From: Nocardia caishijiensis NBRC 108228
Lineage (GTDB): Bacteria; Actinomycetota; Actinomycetes; Mycobacteriales; Mycobacteriaceae
Reading direction: 5' to 3'
NCBI RefSeq assembly: GCF_001612825.1
Contig: NZ_BDBE01000012.1
Coordinates: 124,001 to 188,000 of the forward strand
Length of the DNA stretch: 64,000 nucleotides
The notes beneath the pieces were generated by a model. The model worked only from the letters and a program-made list of their open reading frames with translations. It was not told where the DNA came from and did not search any database. A program made the position numbers and the translations under genes. Shown in pieces: positions 54,171 through 63,570 of the stretch; within the stretch, counting starts at the first letter, position 1, and every line of letters starts with the position of its first letter.

Positions 54171-55397
54171 ATGACGAGCACCCACACCCCGGTTCCGCCG
54201 CCGCGCGGCTTCATCCCCGCCCTGGAGGGAATGCGTGGGATGGCGGCCCTCGGCGTGCTCGTCACCCACGTGGCTTTCCAGACCGCGGCCTCAGCGACAC
54301 CGGTGATCGGGCCGATGTTGGAGCGCTTCGACATGGCGGTGGCGGTGTTCTTCGCCCTGTCGGGTTTCCTGCTGTGGCGCCCGCACGCGGCGGCGGCGCA
54401 CGGGGTGGGCGCGGCACCGTCGACCGGGCGCTATCTGCTGCACCGTTTCGCCAGGATCATGCCCGCGTACTGGGCCGTGGTGGTGTTCGTGCTGGTACTG
54501 CTGCCCGGCGCCGCGCAGACGGCGAACCTGCGGGTGTGGGTGTCGAATCTGTTCCTGCTGCAGGTGTTCGTCCCCTTGACACTCACCGAGGGGCTCACCC
54601 AGATGTGGAGCCTGTCGGTGGAGGTGGCGTTCTACCTGGTGCTTCCGCTGCTGGCGTTGCTGTTCGTGCGACTGCGCGGGTCGGCGGCTCGGTGGCGGAT
54701 CCCGGTGTTGTGCGCGCTGGCCGCGGTGAGTCTGACGTGGAATCTGTGGCCGGTGCCGACTCCCGACGCCATCCACGCTGACAACTGGCTGCCCGCCTAC
54801 ATCCCGTGGTTCGCGGCGGGCATGTTGCTCGCCGAACTGATCTACCGCCTGCGCGACGACGCCCGTTGGCCGAGGCTGCTGGCGAACCAGCCGCTGATGT
54901 GGGGCATCGCGCTGGTCGCGTTCCTGATCTCGGCGACGGAGTACGGCGGCCCGGCCGGTCTCGAACGTGCCGAACCGTGGCAGTACGCGGTGAAGATGCT
55001 GCTCGGGGCGATCATCGGCTTCGGCCTGCTGGCGCCGTTGGTGCTGCGCCCGGCCGACGCCCCACCGCATCGATGGCTGGAGTCGCGCACGGCGGCGGTG
55101 CTCGGCCGCTGGTCCTACGGGGTGTTCCTGTGGCACCTGGTCGTGCTCTCGATGGTGTTCCCGGTGTTCAGTCTGTTGCCGTTCAGCGGCAGCTTCCTGT
55201 ACGTCCTCGTGCTCACCACCGCGCTGACCCTGCCGCTGGCCGCCGCGAGCTACGCGCTGATCGAGGAACCCGCGCGCCGACTGGCCCGGCGCTGGGACGA
55301 GCGCGCCGCTCAGCGTCGGCGGGGAAGTGCGGCGACTCCCACCGCGACGACAGCGATGACCGCGGGTGCCTGCGCCCAGATCGAGCCGCCCATATAG
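54171..55397 (+). CDS. Acyltransferase 3 family membrane protein (Rv0228 type)
   Basis: Protein of 408 residues with about ten membrane helices. Family landmarks are IPALEGMRGMAALGVLVTH (motif R-x10-H), MAVAVFFALSGFLLWRP (FFxxSGF), RYLLHRFARIMPAYW and QMWSLSVEVAFYLVLPLLA. It transfers acyl groups to sugars or other envelope molecules. The last 29 residues (RRGSAATPTATTAMTAGAC..) overlap the end of aftD by 88 bp in antisense. The M. tuberculosis protein is of similar length. Confidence 0.9.
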   Translation: MTSTHTPVPPPRGFIPALEGMRGMAALGVLVTHVAFQTAASATPVIGPMLERFDMAVAVFFALSGFLLWRPHAAAAHGVGAAPSTGRYLLHRFARIMPAYWAVVVFVLVLLPGAAQTANLRVWVSNLFLLQVFVPLTLTEGLTQMWSLSVEVAFYLVLPLLALLFVRLRGSAARWRIPVLCALAAVSLTWNLWPVPTPDAIHADNWLPAYIPWFAAGMLLAELIYRLRDDARWPRLLANQPLMWGIALVAFLISATEYGGPAGLERAEPWQYAVKMLLGAIIGFGLLAPLVLRPADAPPHRWLESRTAAVLGRWSYGVFLWHLVVLSMVFPVFSLLPFSGSFLYVLVLTTALTLPLAAASYALIEEPARRLARRWDERAAQRRRGSAATPTATTAMTAGACAQIEPPI

Positions 55398-58300
55398 GTG
55401 GTACCCGACCGCCATGTGCCGGTCGACAACGCCGCCACCGAGACCAGCGTCCCGACACCGGCGACCCAGGGCAGTACCCGACTCGTCACAGCGGACCGGA
55501 AGTGACCGCACGCCATCGCGACAACGGTGCACGCCACCCCGAACGGTCCGGACACCACCGCCACCGCGGCGGTGAGTCCGAGCGCGGCAACTGGGCGGGT
55601 ACCCCATGTGGTCGGTGCTGGGCCGAGGTCGGGAAGCGGTCGCCGACGCGGAATGGCAAGCAGCACAAGTGGAATCAGTAGCAGCAGGCCACCGAAGATC
55701 GCCAGCCGGTACCACCGGTCGTCCGGGAACGACACGGTGATCTCCCCGCTCGTCCCCGCCGGAACAAGCCAAGCCTGCTGCCAGCCGTCGACCACGACGG
55801 GCTTCAACAGCTGCCCGTCGGCGGTGTGCGCTTCCCAGCCGACGTTGGTGCTCAACGGCAGTACCAGCAGTCGTGCCTTCGTCGGATCGGCTGCTGGGGC
55901 AGAGGGGCCTTCGTGGGTCGTACCGTGAGCGGGGGCGGAACTCCGAGCGGCCGCGAGATCGGTGCGCGGCAGCCGAATTCGGTCGACCGTGAACAGTTCC
56001 GTCGGCACTACGGCGAGGTCGGGCTTACCGGGCAGCAACTCGATATCGGCCGCGTCCGATTCGCAGGGGCGGGCGGAAACCGGTGCACCCGAACGGAGTT
56101 CGTCGGCGGTCGCGGTGACGGTTGTGTGCACCGCGCGCCCGCCGATGGCGATCACCGGCCCGGCCTCACAGCCGATGGTGACGAGTCGGTCGCCGGGGGC
56201 GTGCGCCGGGTATTCGGGACCCAACACCTCCACCTCGGCGAGCCCGGCGGGTTGGGTGAGGACGAACCCGAGCGCGGTGCGGTCGAGCACTTCGTTCCAG
56301 CCCTGGATGCTGATCTCGACGCGATCGGTGACGGTGGGGTGCAGCGAGATTCGCGCGGGCTCGCCGTGGTCGCGCTCCGGCAGTTCACGCAGCTGCGGCC
56401 CGTTGCCGAGGTTCACCAGCACGGAGGTGGCGGTGGCGGGCAGGCCGCCGAGCGCGGTGGTGACGTCGAGGCCGGTGACCAGCGCCGGTTCCGGAAGTTC
56501 CAGGACGAGTGTGGGTTTGGCGCCCGCGAGGCCACGGACGGTGGCTTCCGGTGCGGTCCAGGTGGTTCGGGGGTCGCCGTCGGTCGCGGCGAAGGCGGCG
56601 CCACGCAGGTCGGCCACATCGGCCTTGCCGCGCGCGACCGGACGGGTGGGGTCGGTGAGTAAAGCTTCGAGCGCTGGTCCCGGCCGGGTGCGCACGGTCA
56701 GGTCGGTGCTCACCCGCATCGGCTCGGGGACCGACAATGTCCGGCCGAAGACACCTGGTTCCTCAGCGGGCAGACCGAGCCCCTTGCTGCAATGCACGCG
56801 CAGCGGCCCGTCGAAACACGCACTGCGGCCGGGAAATTCCTGACCGAGATCCCAGCCCGTCACCGTGGTTCCGGTCGGCACATCGGGCAGGACCACGCGG
56901 TGCCGGATGTCCACCCGCACCGGTGCGTCGCGTACCGAATAGTCGTCGAGGGTGAGTTCGCTGATTCCGAATTGACCACCACGGGTGCCGGTTTCGGTGC
57001 GCGCGGCGGTGATCATCACCCACTCCGTCCGCCCGGCGGGCAGGGCGACGGTGACCGGTGCACCGGGTTCGGTGATCCGGGCCGACACGGTCCCGCGCGG
57101 CGTGCGCACCTCCACCCACTTCACGGGGTCGCCGAGCGCGGCGGCGGTGGTGGTGAACTGTAGTGAGCCGCTGGTGATCGGCTTGTCGAGGTCGAGCCGA
57201 AGCCACTGTCCCAGTGCGGATTCCGCGCCGTTGCTGATCCATGCGGTGCTCGGGTCGCCGTCCACGGCGGCGGCGGTGGAGCTGCCGGGCGCGGCGCCGC
57301 CGATCTGGGTGGCGTCGGCAGCCGAACTCGAGCTCGTCACCTCGGCGCCCGACCACTGGCCGCGCACGAGTTCGGTTCCCTCGACCGGGTAGTCGGGAAC
57401 GAGGTTGTGGGTTCGCCGAGCGTCGTCCGGTGCGCGCACCGCCGAGTTGTGGTTGTCCACTCGGCCGAAGTCCGATTCCCGGTCCATGGGTGTATCGGTC
57501 AGCAGCACCGGCTCTGTCGGTAGTCCGGCCCTGGCGGCGTCGGCTTCGAGCAGGACCGGGCCGCTCGCGCCGTCGCGGCGAACCCGCTCGAGCACCTCGG
57601 GTCCGCCGCGCACGACCGGAACCGAGTCGAGTCCGACCGTGTACGCGCCCGGGATCGACTCCGGCGCACCGGTACCGCTGCGCACCGGTGTCGGTGTTCC
57701 CGGCGGGGTGGGGTCGACGCGATAGATCTCGATGGCCGGGTACGACGGCAGCAGATCGTTGTCGACCACAAGCCCGGCGTCGTCGGCGCGCGGCCCGATG
57801 GGCGCTCCGAATTCGGCGACCTTGCGCAGCCCAGGTGACCCCTCGACAGCCTGGTGCGCCAGCATCGGCCGGGTGGAACGGGAGGTCTCCGGGTCCAGGT
57901 CGTTGCGCAGCACCAGGATTCCGATGCCCTGGTCGGCAAGGGTGGTGGCGAGTCCGGCCGAGGGCCGCCCGTCGGCGATGAGCCGCTGTACCGAATCCAT
58001 GGCGCGGATGGTGCCGGGTGGGTTCAGCGGCACCGAATCGCGCACGGCCCAGGGCGTACTCGCCAGCGCTTGGAGTGGTTCGTCGCGGGTGAGTCCCCAG
58101 ATCTGGCTGCCGAAAGGCGCGCCGGGGACGACGAGGGCACGGGTGTCGGCGGCGTTGTCGGCCAGCCATCGCGCGGTGTCGGTCCAGTAGGCGGGCACCC
58201 GGTCGTAGGCGCCGCGCGGGGCGAGCCGACCGGTCCACGCCAGTGAGGTCGCCAGGGTGAGGGCGGCGAGCACGAGCGCCGCGACGGCCACGAGACGATC

Positions 58301-59608
58301 GCGCTCAGGATGGGCGAAAGCATTGCGCCACACCGGCATCGGCACGGATGCCGGCAGCGGCACTCGGCCGAGCAGATGCGCGAGCCCGACTACGAGCGGC
58401 AACCGGATCAGCGGCTCCAGCTTGTGCACGTTGCGCAGCGGCGCACCACCGGAGTCCAGGAAGATCCGCACCGATTCCGCGAACGGCCCGCCGAGCGTGC
58501 CGACATACCCGGCGCAGATCCCTGCCAATCCCACGCACAGGATCAGCACGAACCGCCCGCGATACGGCATCGACGATCGCGCGAGCCCCGCCATTCCCGC
58601 CGCCGCGAGCAGCCCGGTGGCGAGCACCGCGGCGGGCTGGGTCACCAGCACGGCGCCCGCGATGCGCTCGGGCGACACGAACGGTGTCCAGCTGTCGGTA
58701 CCGCGCAACACCTCGCTCAGCGCCGCCCACTGCGTGGTCACGCCCGAGGACTCGATGTAGTCGAGGAACGGCGGACTCACCTTCCCGAGCAGCAGCAGCG
58801 GCACCACCCACCAGAACGTGGCGAGCACGAGCAACGGAATCCACGCCCGCGTGAACCGCCACCACCGCCGATTCGGCCGGTAGGAGGCCCACCACAGCGC
58901 GGCGGGCAGGAACGCGGCCACTGTCGCGACAGCGTTGACGGACCCCATCAACGCCAGCGCGAACGCGCTACCGGCGGGCGAGAGCATCCCGCCGCGGGCT
59001 CTTTCCGGTGCCGCGCCGGACCTGCTGCGCAGCGCCACCCCGAGCGCGGCGGGCGCGAGCAGCACCCACGGCGCCAGCATCATCGGCAGCGTCTCCGAGG
59101 AGATCGACCCGAGCGTGGTGAGCACCCGTGGCGACAACGCGAACGCGATACCCGCGATCACCCGCGACCCACGCGCCCCGATCCCGAGCGTTTCGCACAG
59201 CTTGACGACGCCCCAGAACCCGGCGAGCAGCAGCAGCGCCCACCAGACGCGCTGGGTCACCCAGGCGGGCACATGCAGCAGATGACCTGCGGAGAAGAAG
59301 GCGCCGTGCGGGAAGAAATAGCCGTAGGCCTGATTCTGCACCTGGCCCATGGGTGCCTGGCTGCTCCACAGGTGCGCGGCGCGCGCGAGGAAGCCGAGGG
59401 GATTCTGGGCGAGGTCGTATTTGGTGTCGGCGACGGTGAGGCCGGGCGCCTGCGCGAAGGTCAGGACGAAGGCGGCTACGACCGAGCCGACGAACCAGCG
59501 CCAGCCCAGTGGCGCCTTGTTCAGGTGCCCCGAGGGGCGCGACGCACGGGCCTGCGCGTCAGCGGCTGCCGTATTCAGGAGCGTTGAGCAGCGAGGAGTC
59601 CTTGTCAC
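55310..59608 (-). CDS. aftD: AftD-type arabinofuranosyltransferase
   Basis: Protein of 1432 residues from GTG 59608, near the 1400 of M. tuberculosis AftD. The GT-C core is at the N-terminus: LTFAQAPGLTVADTKYDLAQNPLGFL contains the catalytic-type Asp in DTKYDL. It continues with GYFFPHGAFFSAGHLLHVPAWVTQRVWW and many helices, followed by a very long extracytoplasmic part with carbohydrate-binding-like beta domains. A last set of helices closes the protein. It adds arabinofuranose branches to arabinogalactan and lipoarabinomannan from decaprenyl-phosphoryl arabinose. The start is uncertain and lies inside the small gene upstream. Confidence 0.92.
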   Translation of the reverse strand: MTRTPRCSTLLNTAAADAQARASRPSGHLNKAPLGWRWFVGSVVAAFVLTFAQAPGLTVADTKYDLAQNPLGFLARAAHLWSSQAPMGQVQNQAYGYFFPHGAFFSAGHLLHVPAWVTQRVWWALLLLAGFWGVVKLCETLGIGARGSRVIAGIAFALSPRVLTTLGSISSETLPMMLAPWVLLAPAALGVALRSRSGAAPERARGGMLSPAGSAFALALMGSVNAVATVAAFLPAALWWASYRPNRRWWRFTRAWIPLLVLATFWWVVPLLLLGKVSPPFLDYIESSGVTTQWAALSEVLRGTDSWTPFVSPERIAGAVLVTQPAAVLATGLLAAAGMAGLARSSMPYRGRFVLILCVGLAGICAGYVGTLGGPFAESVRIFLDSGGAPLRNVHKLEPLIRLPLVVGLAHLLGRVPLPASVPMPVWRNAFAHPERDRLVAVAALVLAALTLATSLAWTGRLAPRGAYDRVPAYWTDTARWLADNAADTRALVVPGAPFGSQIWGLTRDEPLQALASTPWAVRDSVPLNPPGTIRAMDSVQRLIADGRPSAGLATTLADQGIGILVLRNDLDPETSRSTRPMLAHQAVEGSPGLRKVAEFGAPIGPRADDAGLVVDNDLLPSYPAIEIYRVDPTPPGTPTPVRSGTGAPESIPGAYTVGLDSVPVVRGGPEVLERVRRDGASGPVLLEADAARAGLPTEPVLLTDTPMDRESDFGRVDNHNSAVRAPDDARRTHNLVPDYPVEGTELVRGQWSGAEVTSSSSAADATQIGGAAPGSSTAAAVDGDPSTAWISNGAESALGQWLRLDLDKPITSGSLQFTTTAAALGDPVKWVEVRTPRGTVSARITEPGAPVTVALPAGRTEWVMITAARTETGTRGGQFGISELTLDDYSVRDAPVRVDIRHRVVLPDVPTGTTVTGWDLGQEFPGRSACFDGPLRVHCSKGLGLPAEEPGVFGRTLSVPEPMRVSTDLTVRTRPGPALEALLTDPTRPVARGKADVADLRGAAFAATDGDPRTTWTAPEATVRGLAGAKPTLVLELPEPALVTGLDVTTALGGLPATATSVLVNLGNGPQLRELPERDHGEPARISLHPTVTDRVEISIQGWNEVLDRTALGFVLTQPAGLAEVEVLGPEYPAHAPGDRLVTIGCEAGPVIAIGGRAVHTTVTATADELRSGAPVSARPCESDAADIELLPGKPDLAVVPTELFTVDRIRLPRTDLAAARSSAPAHGTTHEGPSAPAADPTKARLLVLPLSTNVGWEAHTADGQLLKPVVVDGWQQAWLVPAGTSGEITVSFPDDRWYRLAIFGGLLLLIPLVLLAIPRRRPLPDLGPAPTTWGTRPVAALGLTAAVAVVSGPFGVACTVVAMACGHFRSAVTSRVLPWVAGVGTLVSVAALSTGTWRSGTTYMGGSIWAQAPAVIAVVAVGVAALPRRR

Positions 59609-59729
59609 CGCTGCGGTCGATCGAGGGAGCCGTGTTCTGCTGCACCGCTGCCGTGATGGCGAAGACGGCGATCGCGCTCAGCAGGGCGCCGCCGACCGCG
59701 CTGGCAACAGCCGGAACAGCAAACTTCAT
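59559..59729 (-). CDS. Small secreted or membrane protein (Rv0236A type)
   Basis: Protein of 56 residues, starting ATG 59729 (MKFAVPAVASAVGGALLSAI). One hydrophobic segment (7-29) precedes a polar tail (QQNTAPSIDRSGDKDSSLL). It matches the short Rv0236A protein next to aftD in M. tuberculosis. Its last 50 bp overlap the assumed start of aftD, so the two are translationally coupled. Function unknown. Confidence 0.8.
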   Translation of the reverse strand: MKFAVPAVASAVGGALLSAIAVFAITAAVQQNTAPSIDRSGDKDSSLLNAPEYGSR

Positions 59730-59796
59730 CGCGCACTCCAATACGTCGACGTCGGGGCCTGTCTGGTGGCCAACCTAGCAGGTGTGGGCCGCGAGG

Positions 59797-61020
59797 TCAG
59801 CGTTCGGGCAGTTCGCAACGCAGGGCAGCGAGCAGGGTGCGGAATTTGGCGGTGGTCTCGGCCAGTTCCTCGGCCGGATCGGAGTCGGCGACGATCCCGC
59901 CACCCGCGCTCGCCCGCAGGACGCGCCGGTCCGCCGACAGTTCCCCGCCCCGGATGGCGACCACCCATTCACCGTCGCCGTGACTGTCGCACCAGCCCAC
60001 CGCCCCGCCGTAGAAACCGCGCCGTTCGTCGGCGGTGACGGCGTCGAGCGCCGCGGCGAAGGGGGTGCCGTTCACGGCGGGCGTCGGGTGCAGCAGCAGC
60101 GCCAGGTCGAGCGCGGTGGTCGACGGGTCACGCAATACCCCGCTGATGGGGGTGGCGAGGTGCCAGACCTGTTCGGTGCTCAGCAGTTCGGGCCGCTCGG
60201 GGATGTGCAGTTCCGCGCACACGGGCCCGAGCTGCTGCCGGATCCACTCGATGACGAATCCGTGTTCGTCGTTGTTCTTACTGCTGGACAACAATTTACG
60301 GGCCTGTGCCGCATCCGCCTCCGCGTCGGGCAGTCGCGGCAACGTGCCCGCGAGTGGATGCAGACTCACGCGATCGCCGTGGCGCGTCACCAGTACCTCG
60401 GGCGTGGCGCCGAGCAGTGTCTGCCCCGCTCGGCCCGCCGCCGACAGGTCGACCGCGTACACGTTGGCGGTGGGATGCCTGGTCAGCAGATACCCCGCGA
60501 GCGCCTCGGGATCGAGCTGATCGGCGGCTTCGACGACGACGCTGCGCGCGGCGACCACCTTGCGCAACTCGTCGGCCGGATCGGCGAGCCGTTCGACCAG
60601 CTTCTGGACCCGTATCACATGCTCTGCCGCACTGGGTGATTCGGCCACAACGCGCAGCTGCGGCAACGGTGGCAGCGCAGCCGGACGCCACGCTCCGGCC
60701 GTGTGCACAGCCTTCTCAGGCCGCCAGAGCGCGGCGGGTTCGCGGGGATCGAACGGCAATGCACCGACCACCAACTCGGGCGCCTCGTCGGGCTGTCCGC
60801 TCGGGTCGAGCTCGTCGCCCGTACTGAGTTCTCCGCTCGTACCGGGCTGTGCGGGCAAGCCGACCACCGACTCGGATCGTTCACCCGCACCCGCACCCGC
60901 ACCCGCACCCGCGCGCCACGCGCGCAGCGCCGCGACCGCCGCCGGGGGGTCCGCGAAGTTCGTGCGCACCCCGTCGGCGCGCAACACCGAGTCGGGTCGG
61001 GCCAACAGGAATCCGCTCAT
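59797..61020 (-). CDS. Isochorismate synthase
   Basis: Protein of 407 residues. The chorismate-binding domain is at the C-terminal two thirds: VSLHPLAGTLPRLPD, LHPTPAVNGTPFAAAL, GFYGGAVGWCDSHGDGEWVVAIRGGEL and AGGGIVADSDPAEELAET. It converts chorismate to isochorismate for menaquinone or siderophore (salicylate, DHB) synthesis; neither pathway is near, so the choice between MenF and EntC roles is open. Start ATG 61020. A run of five CACCCG hexanucleotides encodes an Ala-Gly repeat in the N-terminal part. Confidence 0.93.
   Translation of the reverse strand: MSGFLLARPDSVLRADGVRTNFADPPAAVAALRAWRAGAGAGAGAGERSESVVGLPAQPGTSGELSTGDELDPSGQPDEAPELVVGALPFDPREPAALWRPEKAVHTAGAWRPAALPPLPQLRVVAESPSAAEHVIRVQKLVERLADPADELRKVVAARSVVVEAADQLDPEALAGYLLTRHPTANVYAVDLSAAGRAGQTLLGATPEVLVTRHGDRVSLHPLAGTLPRLPDAEADAAQARKLLSSSKNNDEHGFVIEWIRQQLGPVCAELHIPERPELLSTEQVWHLATPISGVLRDPSTTALDLALLLHPTPAVNGTPFAAALDAVTADERRGFYGGAVGWCDSHGDGEWVVAIRGGELSADRRVLRASAGGGIVADSDPAEELAETTAKFRTLLAALRCELPER
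60882..60911 (-). repeat. Five perfect CACCCG hexanucleotide repeats in the isochorismate synthase gene
   Basis: 60882-60911 is (CACCCG)5, read on the minus strand as alternating Gly and Ala codons (GAGAGAGAG region). The unit is 6 bp, so slippage keeps the frame. Confidence 0.9.
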
Positions 61021-61077
61021 AGTGGTTCGACCATAACGCCGGGTACCCACCGCCGAACCACGAGAGCGACGCAACTC

Positions 61078-61545
61078 TCAGTGCTCGGGCGGCACCAGGA
61101 ACACCGGCCGGTGCCCGTGCTTGAGCACCGCCTCGGCCACACTGCTGTGCAATAGTGCACGCAACCCGGTATTACCCCGTGTACCTGCGACGATGATGTC
61201 AACATCGAGCTCGTCGGCACAGTCCACGATGGCGTTCCAGATGGTTGTCGTGCACTCGACGGTTCGGGCCTCGGCATCGATACCCGCCTGCTTGGCCAGC
61301 TGCACGCCCTCGGCATTGATCTTGCGGGCATCGGTGTAGGCGATGTCCTCGATCTCCTCGTCGGGCACCCATTCCGGTTGCATCACCCCGGCGAGCCCGG
61401 AGATGCGCGCGGCCTGGCGGACCATCGGTTCCCAGGCGGTGAGCAGAATGGCGCGTTCGGCGGCGAGGAACCGGCCCGCGTACTGCACGGCGCGCTTGGC
61501 GTGTTCGGAACCGTCGTAGGCGATGAGCATCCGATCGCACGGCAT
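61078..61545 (-). CDS. Universal stress protein (USP) family
   Basis: Protein of 155 residues with a strong AGGAGG 6 nt before ATG 61545. The fold starts RMLIAYDGSEHAKRAVQYAGRFL, and the ATP-binding region is DIIVAGTRGNTGLRALLHSSVAEAVLKHGHRPVFLVP. The usual G-2x-G-9x-G-(S/T) reads G-2x-G-9x-S-S, so ATP binding may be altered. Cytoplasmic and dimeric in relatives. It lies divergent from lpqI (105 bp between starts). Confidence 0.92.
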   Translation of the reverse strand: MPCDRMLIAYDGSEHAKRAVQYAGRFLAAERAILLTAWEPMVRQAARISGLAGVMQPEWVPDEEIEDIAYTDARKINAEGVQLAKQAGIDAEARTVECTTTIWNAIVDCADELDVDIIVAGTRGNTGLRALLHSSVAEAVLKHGHRPVFLVPPEH

Positions 61546-61650
61546 GACGACCTCCTGCGCAGGGTCTTTCCCCCAGGTTACCCGGCTATTTGCCGCTTGA
61601 ACCCAACCTGACGAGGGCATCGGTTCGGGTCCGGGTCTACCGTGGAGTGC

Positions 61651-62820
61651 ATGCGGAAATCGCCTGTGGTCGTGTTCGCAGTTGTCGCCGCCGTCGCCAC
61701 CGCGTGCTCGGGAGGGTCGTCGACCGAGACGACCACCGCCGCGAGCAGCGGCGCGGCGGCGTCCTCGTCGGAGAACGGTGCGCCGGTCGCCACCACCGCG
61801 CCCCAAAAACCTTGCGGTGCCGATTATCTCGGCACTTTCTCGCAGCGTGAGAAGCTGGCCCAGCTGCTCACCGTCGGCATCACCGGCGCCGACGACGCCT
61901 CGAATGTGGTGACCACCGAGCAGGTCGGCGGCATCTTCGTCGGTAGCTGGACCGATCCGGGCCTGCTCGATCGCGCCCAGCTCGACGCGGTGAAAGCCCT
62001 CGCCAAGGCACCTCTGATGGTGACGATCGACGAGGAGGGCGGGCGGGTGTCCCGCGCGTCGGCCGTGATCGGTGAGGCGCCCTCGGCCCGGGTGGTCGCC
62101 CGGACCCAGACCCCCGAGCAGTACTACCAGAACACGCTCACCCGGTCGAAGGCGTTGAAGGACCTCGGCATCACGGTCGACTTCGCACCCGACACCGATG
62201 TGAGCTCCCAGCCCGACAACAGCGTCATCGGCGACCGCTCCTACAGCGACGACCCGCAGGTGGTCACCGAATACGCCGACGCCTACATCCGCGCCTCCAA
62301 CGAGGTTGGGCTCGGCTCGGTCATCAAGCATTTCCCCGGTCACGGCTCCGGTTCCGGCGATTCGCACACCGGCGCGGTGCGTACGCCGCCGATCGATGAG
62401 CTGAAGAACAAGGATCTGATCCCGTTCCGCAATCTGGTGAACTCCGGGGCCGCCGTGATGGTCGGCCACCTCGACGTGCCCGGCCTCACCGAACCCGACA
62501 CCCCGGCCAGTATCAGCCCGGCCGTGATGTCGCTGCTGCGCGAGGGCACCGGTTACGGCGCCGCGCCGTTCAACGGCCCGATCTTCACCGACGATCTGGG
62601 TGGCATGGCCGCCATCACCGACCGCATGACGATCGCCGAAGCCGTCGAGGCCGCGCTCGTCGCGGGGGCCGACAACGCGCTCTGGATCACCACCGATGCG
62701 GTGCCGCAGGTACTCGACCGCTTGGAGCAGTCGGTGTCGAGTGGCAAACTGCCCGCTGATCGAGTCGATGCGTCGGTGCTGCGGATGGCCCGCTACAAGG
62801 GTGTCGCACTGGGCTGCTGA
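61651..62820 (+). CDS. lpqI: LpqI: beta-N-acetylglucosaminidase lipoprotein, glycoside hydrolase family 3 (NagZ)
   Basis: Protein of 389 residues, matching M. tuberculosis LpqI in length. Signal peptide with lipobox ATAC (Cys at about 19) and a Ser/Thr/Ala-rich linker. GH3 signatures: KHFPGHGSGSGDSHTG (His-Asp acid/base loop of NagZ enzymes) and FTDDLGGMAAI (nucleophile Asp). It removes GlcNAc from muropeptides during cell-wall recycling. Start ATG 61651; GTG 61642 would be 3 residues longer. Gene order with the TetR regulator matches Rv0237-Rv0238. Confidence 0.95.
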   Translation: MRKSPVVVFAVVAAVATACSGGSSTETTTAASSGAAASSSENGAPVATTAPQKPCGADYLGTFSQREKLAQLLTVGITGADDASNVVTTEQVGGIFVGSWTDPGLLDRAQLDAVKALAKAPLMVTIDEEGGRVSRASAVIGEAPSARVVARTQTPEQYYQNTLTRSKALKDLGITVDFAPDTDVSSQPDNSVIGDRSYSDDPQVVTEYADAYIRASNEVGLGSVIKHFPGHGSGSGDSHTGAVRTPPIDELKNKDLIPFRNLVNSGAAVMVGHLDVPGLTEPDTPASISPAVMSLLREGTGYGAAPFNGPIFTDDLGGMAAITDRMTIAEAVEAALVAGADNALWITTDAVPQVLDRLEQSVSSGKLPADRVDASVLRMARYKGVALGC

Positions 62821-62859
62821 GCGCCGTGGCGACTGTGCGGCAAATGGGCACGGGTGGAA

Positions 62860-62899
62860 CTTACCTTGCAGTAAGATGGAGTTTCACCCTGCGGTAGGA
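62860..62899. promoter_or_regulatory. Two operator-like repeats upstream of the TetR gene
   Basis: CTTAC-N6-GTAAG (62860-62875) is an inverted repeat. A related copy, ACCCTGCGGTAGGA (62886-62899), matches ACCTTGCAGTAAGA (62863-62876) at 11 of 14 positions, 23 bp away. The second overlaps the ribosome site (GGAGAG). A TetR autoregulation site is likely. Confidence 0.55.
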
Positions 62900-62905
62900 G
62901 AGTGG

Positions 62906-63502
62906 ATGGCAGGCGGGACGAAGCGGCTTCCCCGGGCGGTTCGCGAGCAGCAGATGCTCGATGCCGCCGTCGAGGTATTCGCGCGCAAGGGCTTCCACGA
63001 CACATCGATGGACGCGATCGCCGCCGAGGCGAAGATCTCCAAACCCATGCTCTACCTGTATTACGGCTCCAAGGACGAACTCTTCCGCGCCTGCATCCAG
63101 CGCGAGGGTCTGCGGCTGATCGAGGCCGTGGCGCCTGCGGGCAATCCCAAACTCACCCCGCACGAACAGGTGCGTACGGCGCTCGAGGGCTTCCTGGATT
63201 TCGTCGACCGCAACCGTCAGTCCTGGCAGGTGCTCTACCGGCAGGCAATCGGTCAGCAAGCATTCGCCTCCGAGATCGAGAACGCCCGCGAGCGCGTCAT
63301 CGAACTCACCGCCAAGCTGCTGGAATCCAGCGCCAAGCACGCCGAGCCCGGCACCAATTTCGAAGTCGTCGCCGCCGCTGTGATCGGCGCCGGGGAGGCC
63401 ATCGCCGACCGCGTCGCCGGTGGCCGCATCGAGGTGGCCGAGGCGGTCGATCTGCTCGATGATCTGGCCTGGCGTGGTCTGGCGGGACGCAAACCCGAGT
63501 AG
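62906..63502 (+). CDS. TetR-family transcriptional regulator (Rv0238 type)
   Basis: Protein of 198 residues, ATG 62906 with GGAGAG 3 nt upstream. The DNA-binding domain is REQQMLDAAVEVFARKGFHDTSMDAIAAEAKISKPMLYLYYGSKDELFRA. The C-terminal ligand domain is helical, with no special motif. It follows lpqI on the same strand, as in M. tuberculosis, and two operator-like repeats precede it. The regulon is unknown. Confidence 0.93.
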   Translation: MAGGTKRLPRAVREQQMLDAAVEVFARKGFHDTSMDAIAAEAKISKPMLYLYYGSKDELFRACIQREGLRLIEAVAPAGNPKLTPHEQVRTALEGFLDFVDRNRQSWQVLYRQAIGQQAFASEIENARERVIELTAKLLESSAKHAEPGTNFEVVAAAVIGAGEAIADRVAGGRIEVAEAVDLLDDLAWRGLAGRKPE

Positions 63503-63570
63503 CGGTTGCCCCGGCCGGTGCGACCTGCGATCGTGCTTGTCGGAAAGTTCGTGATCGACGGGGGTGCCAG

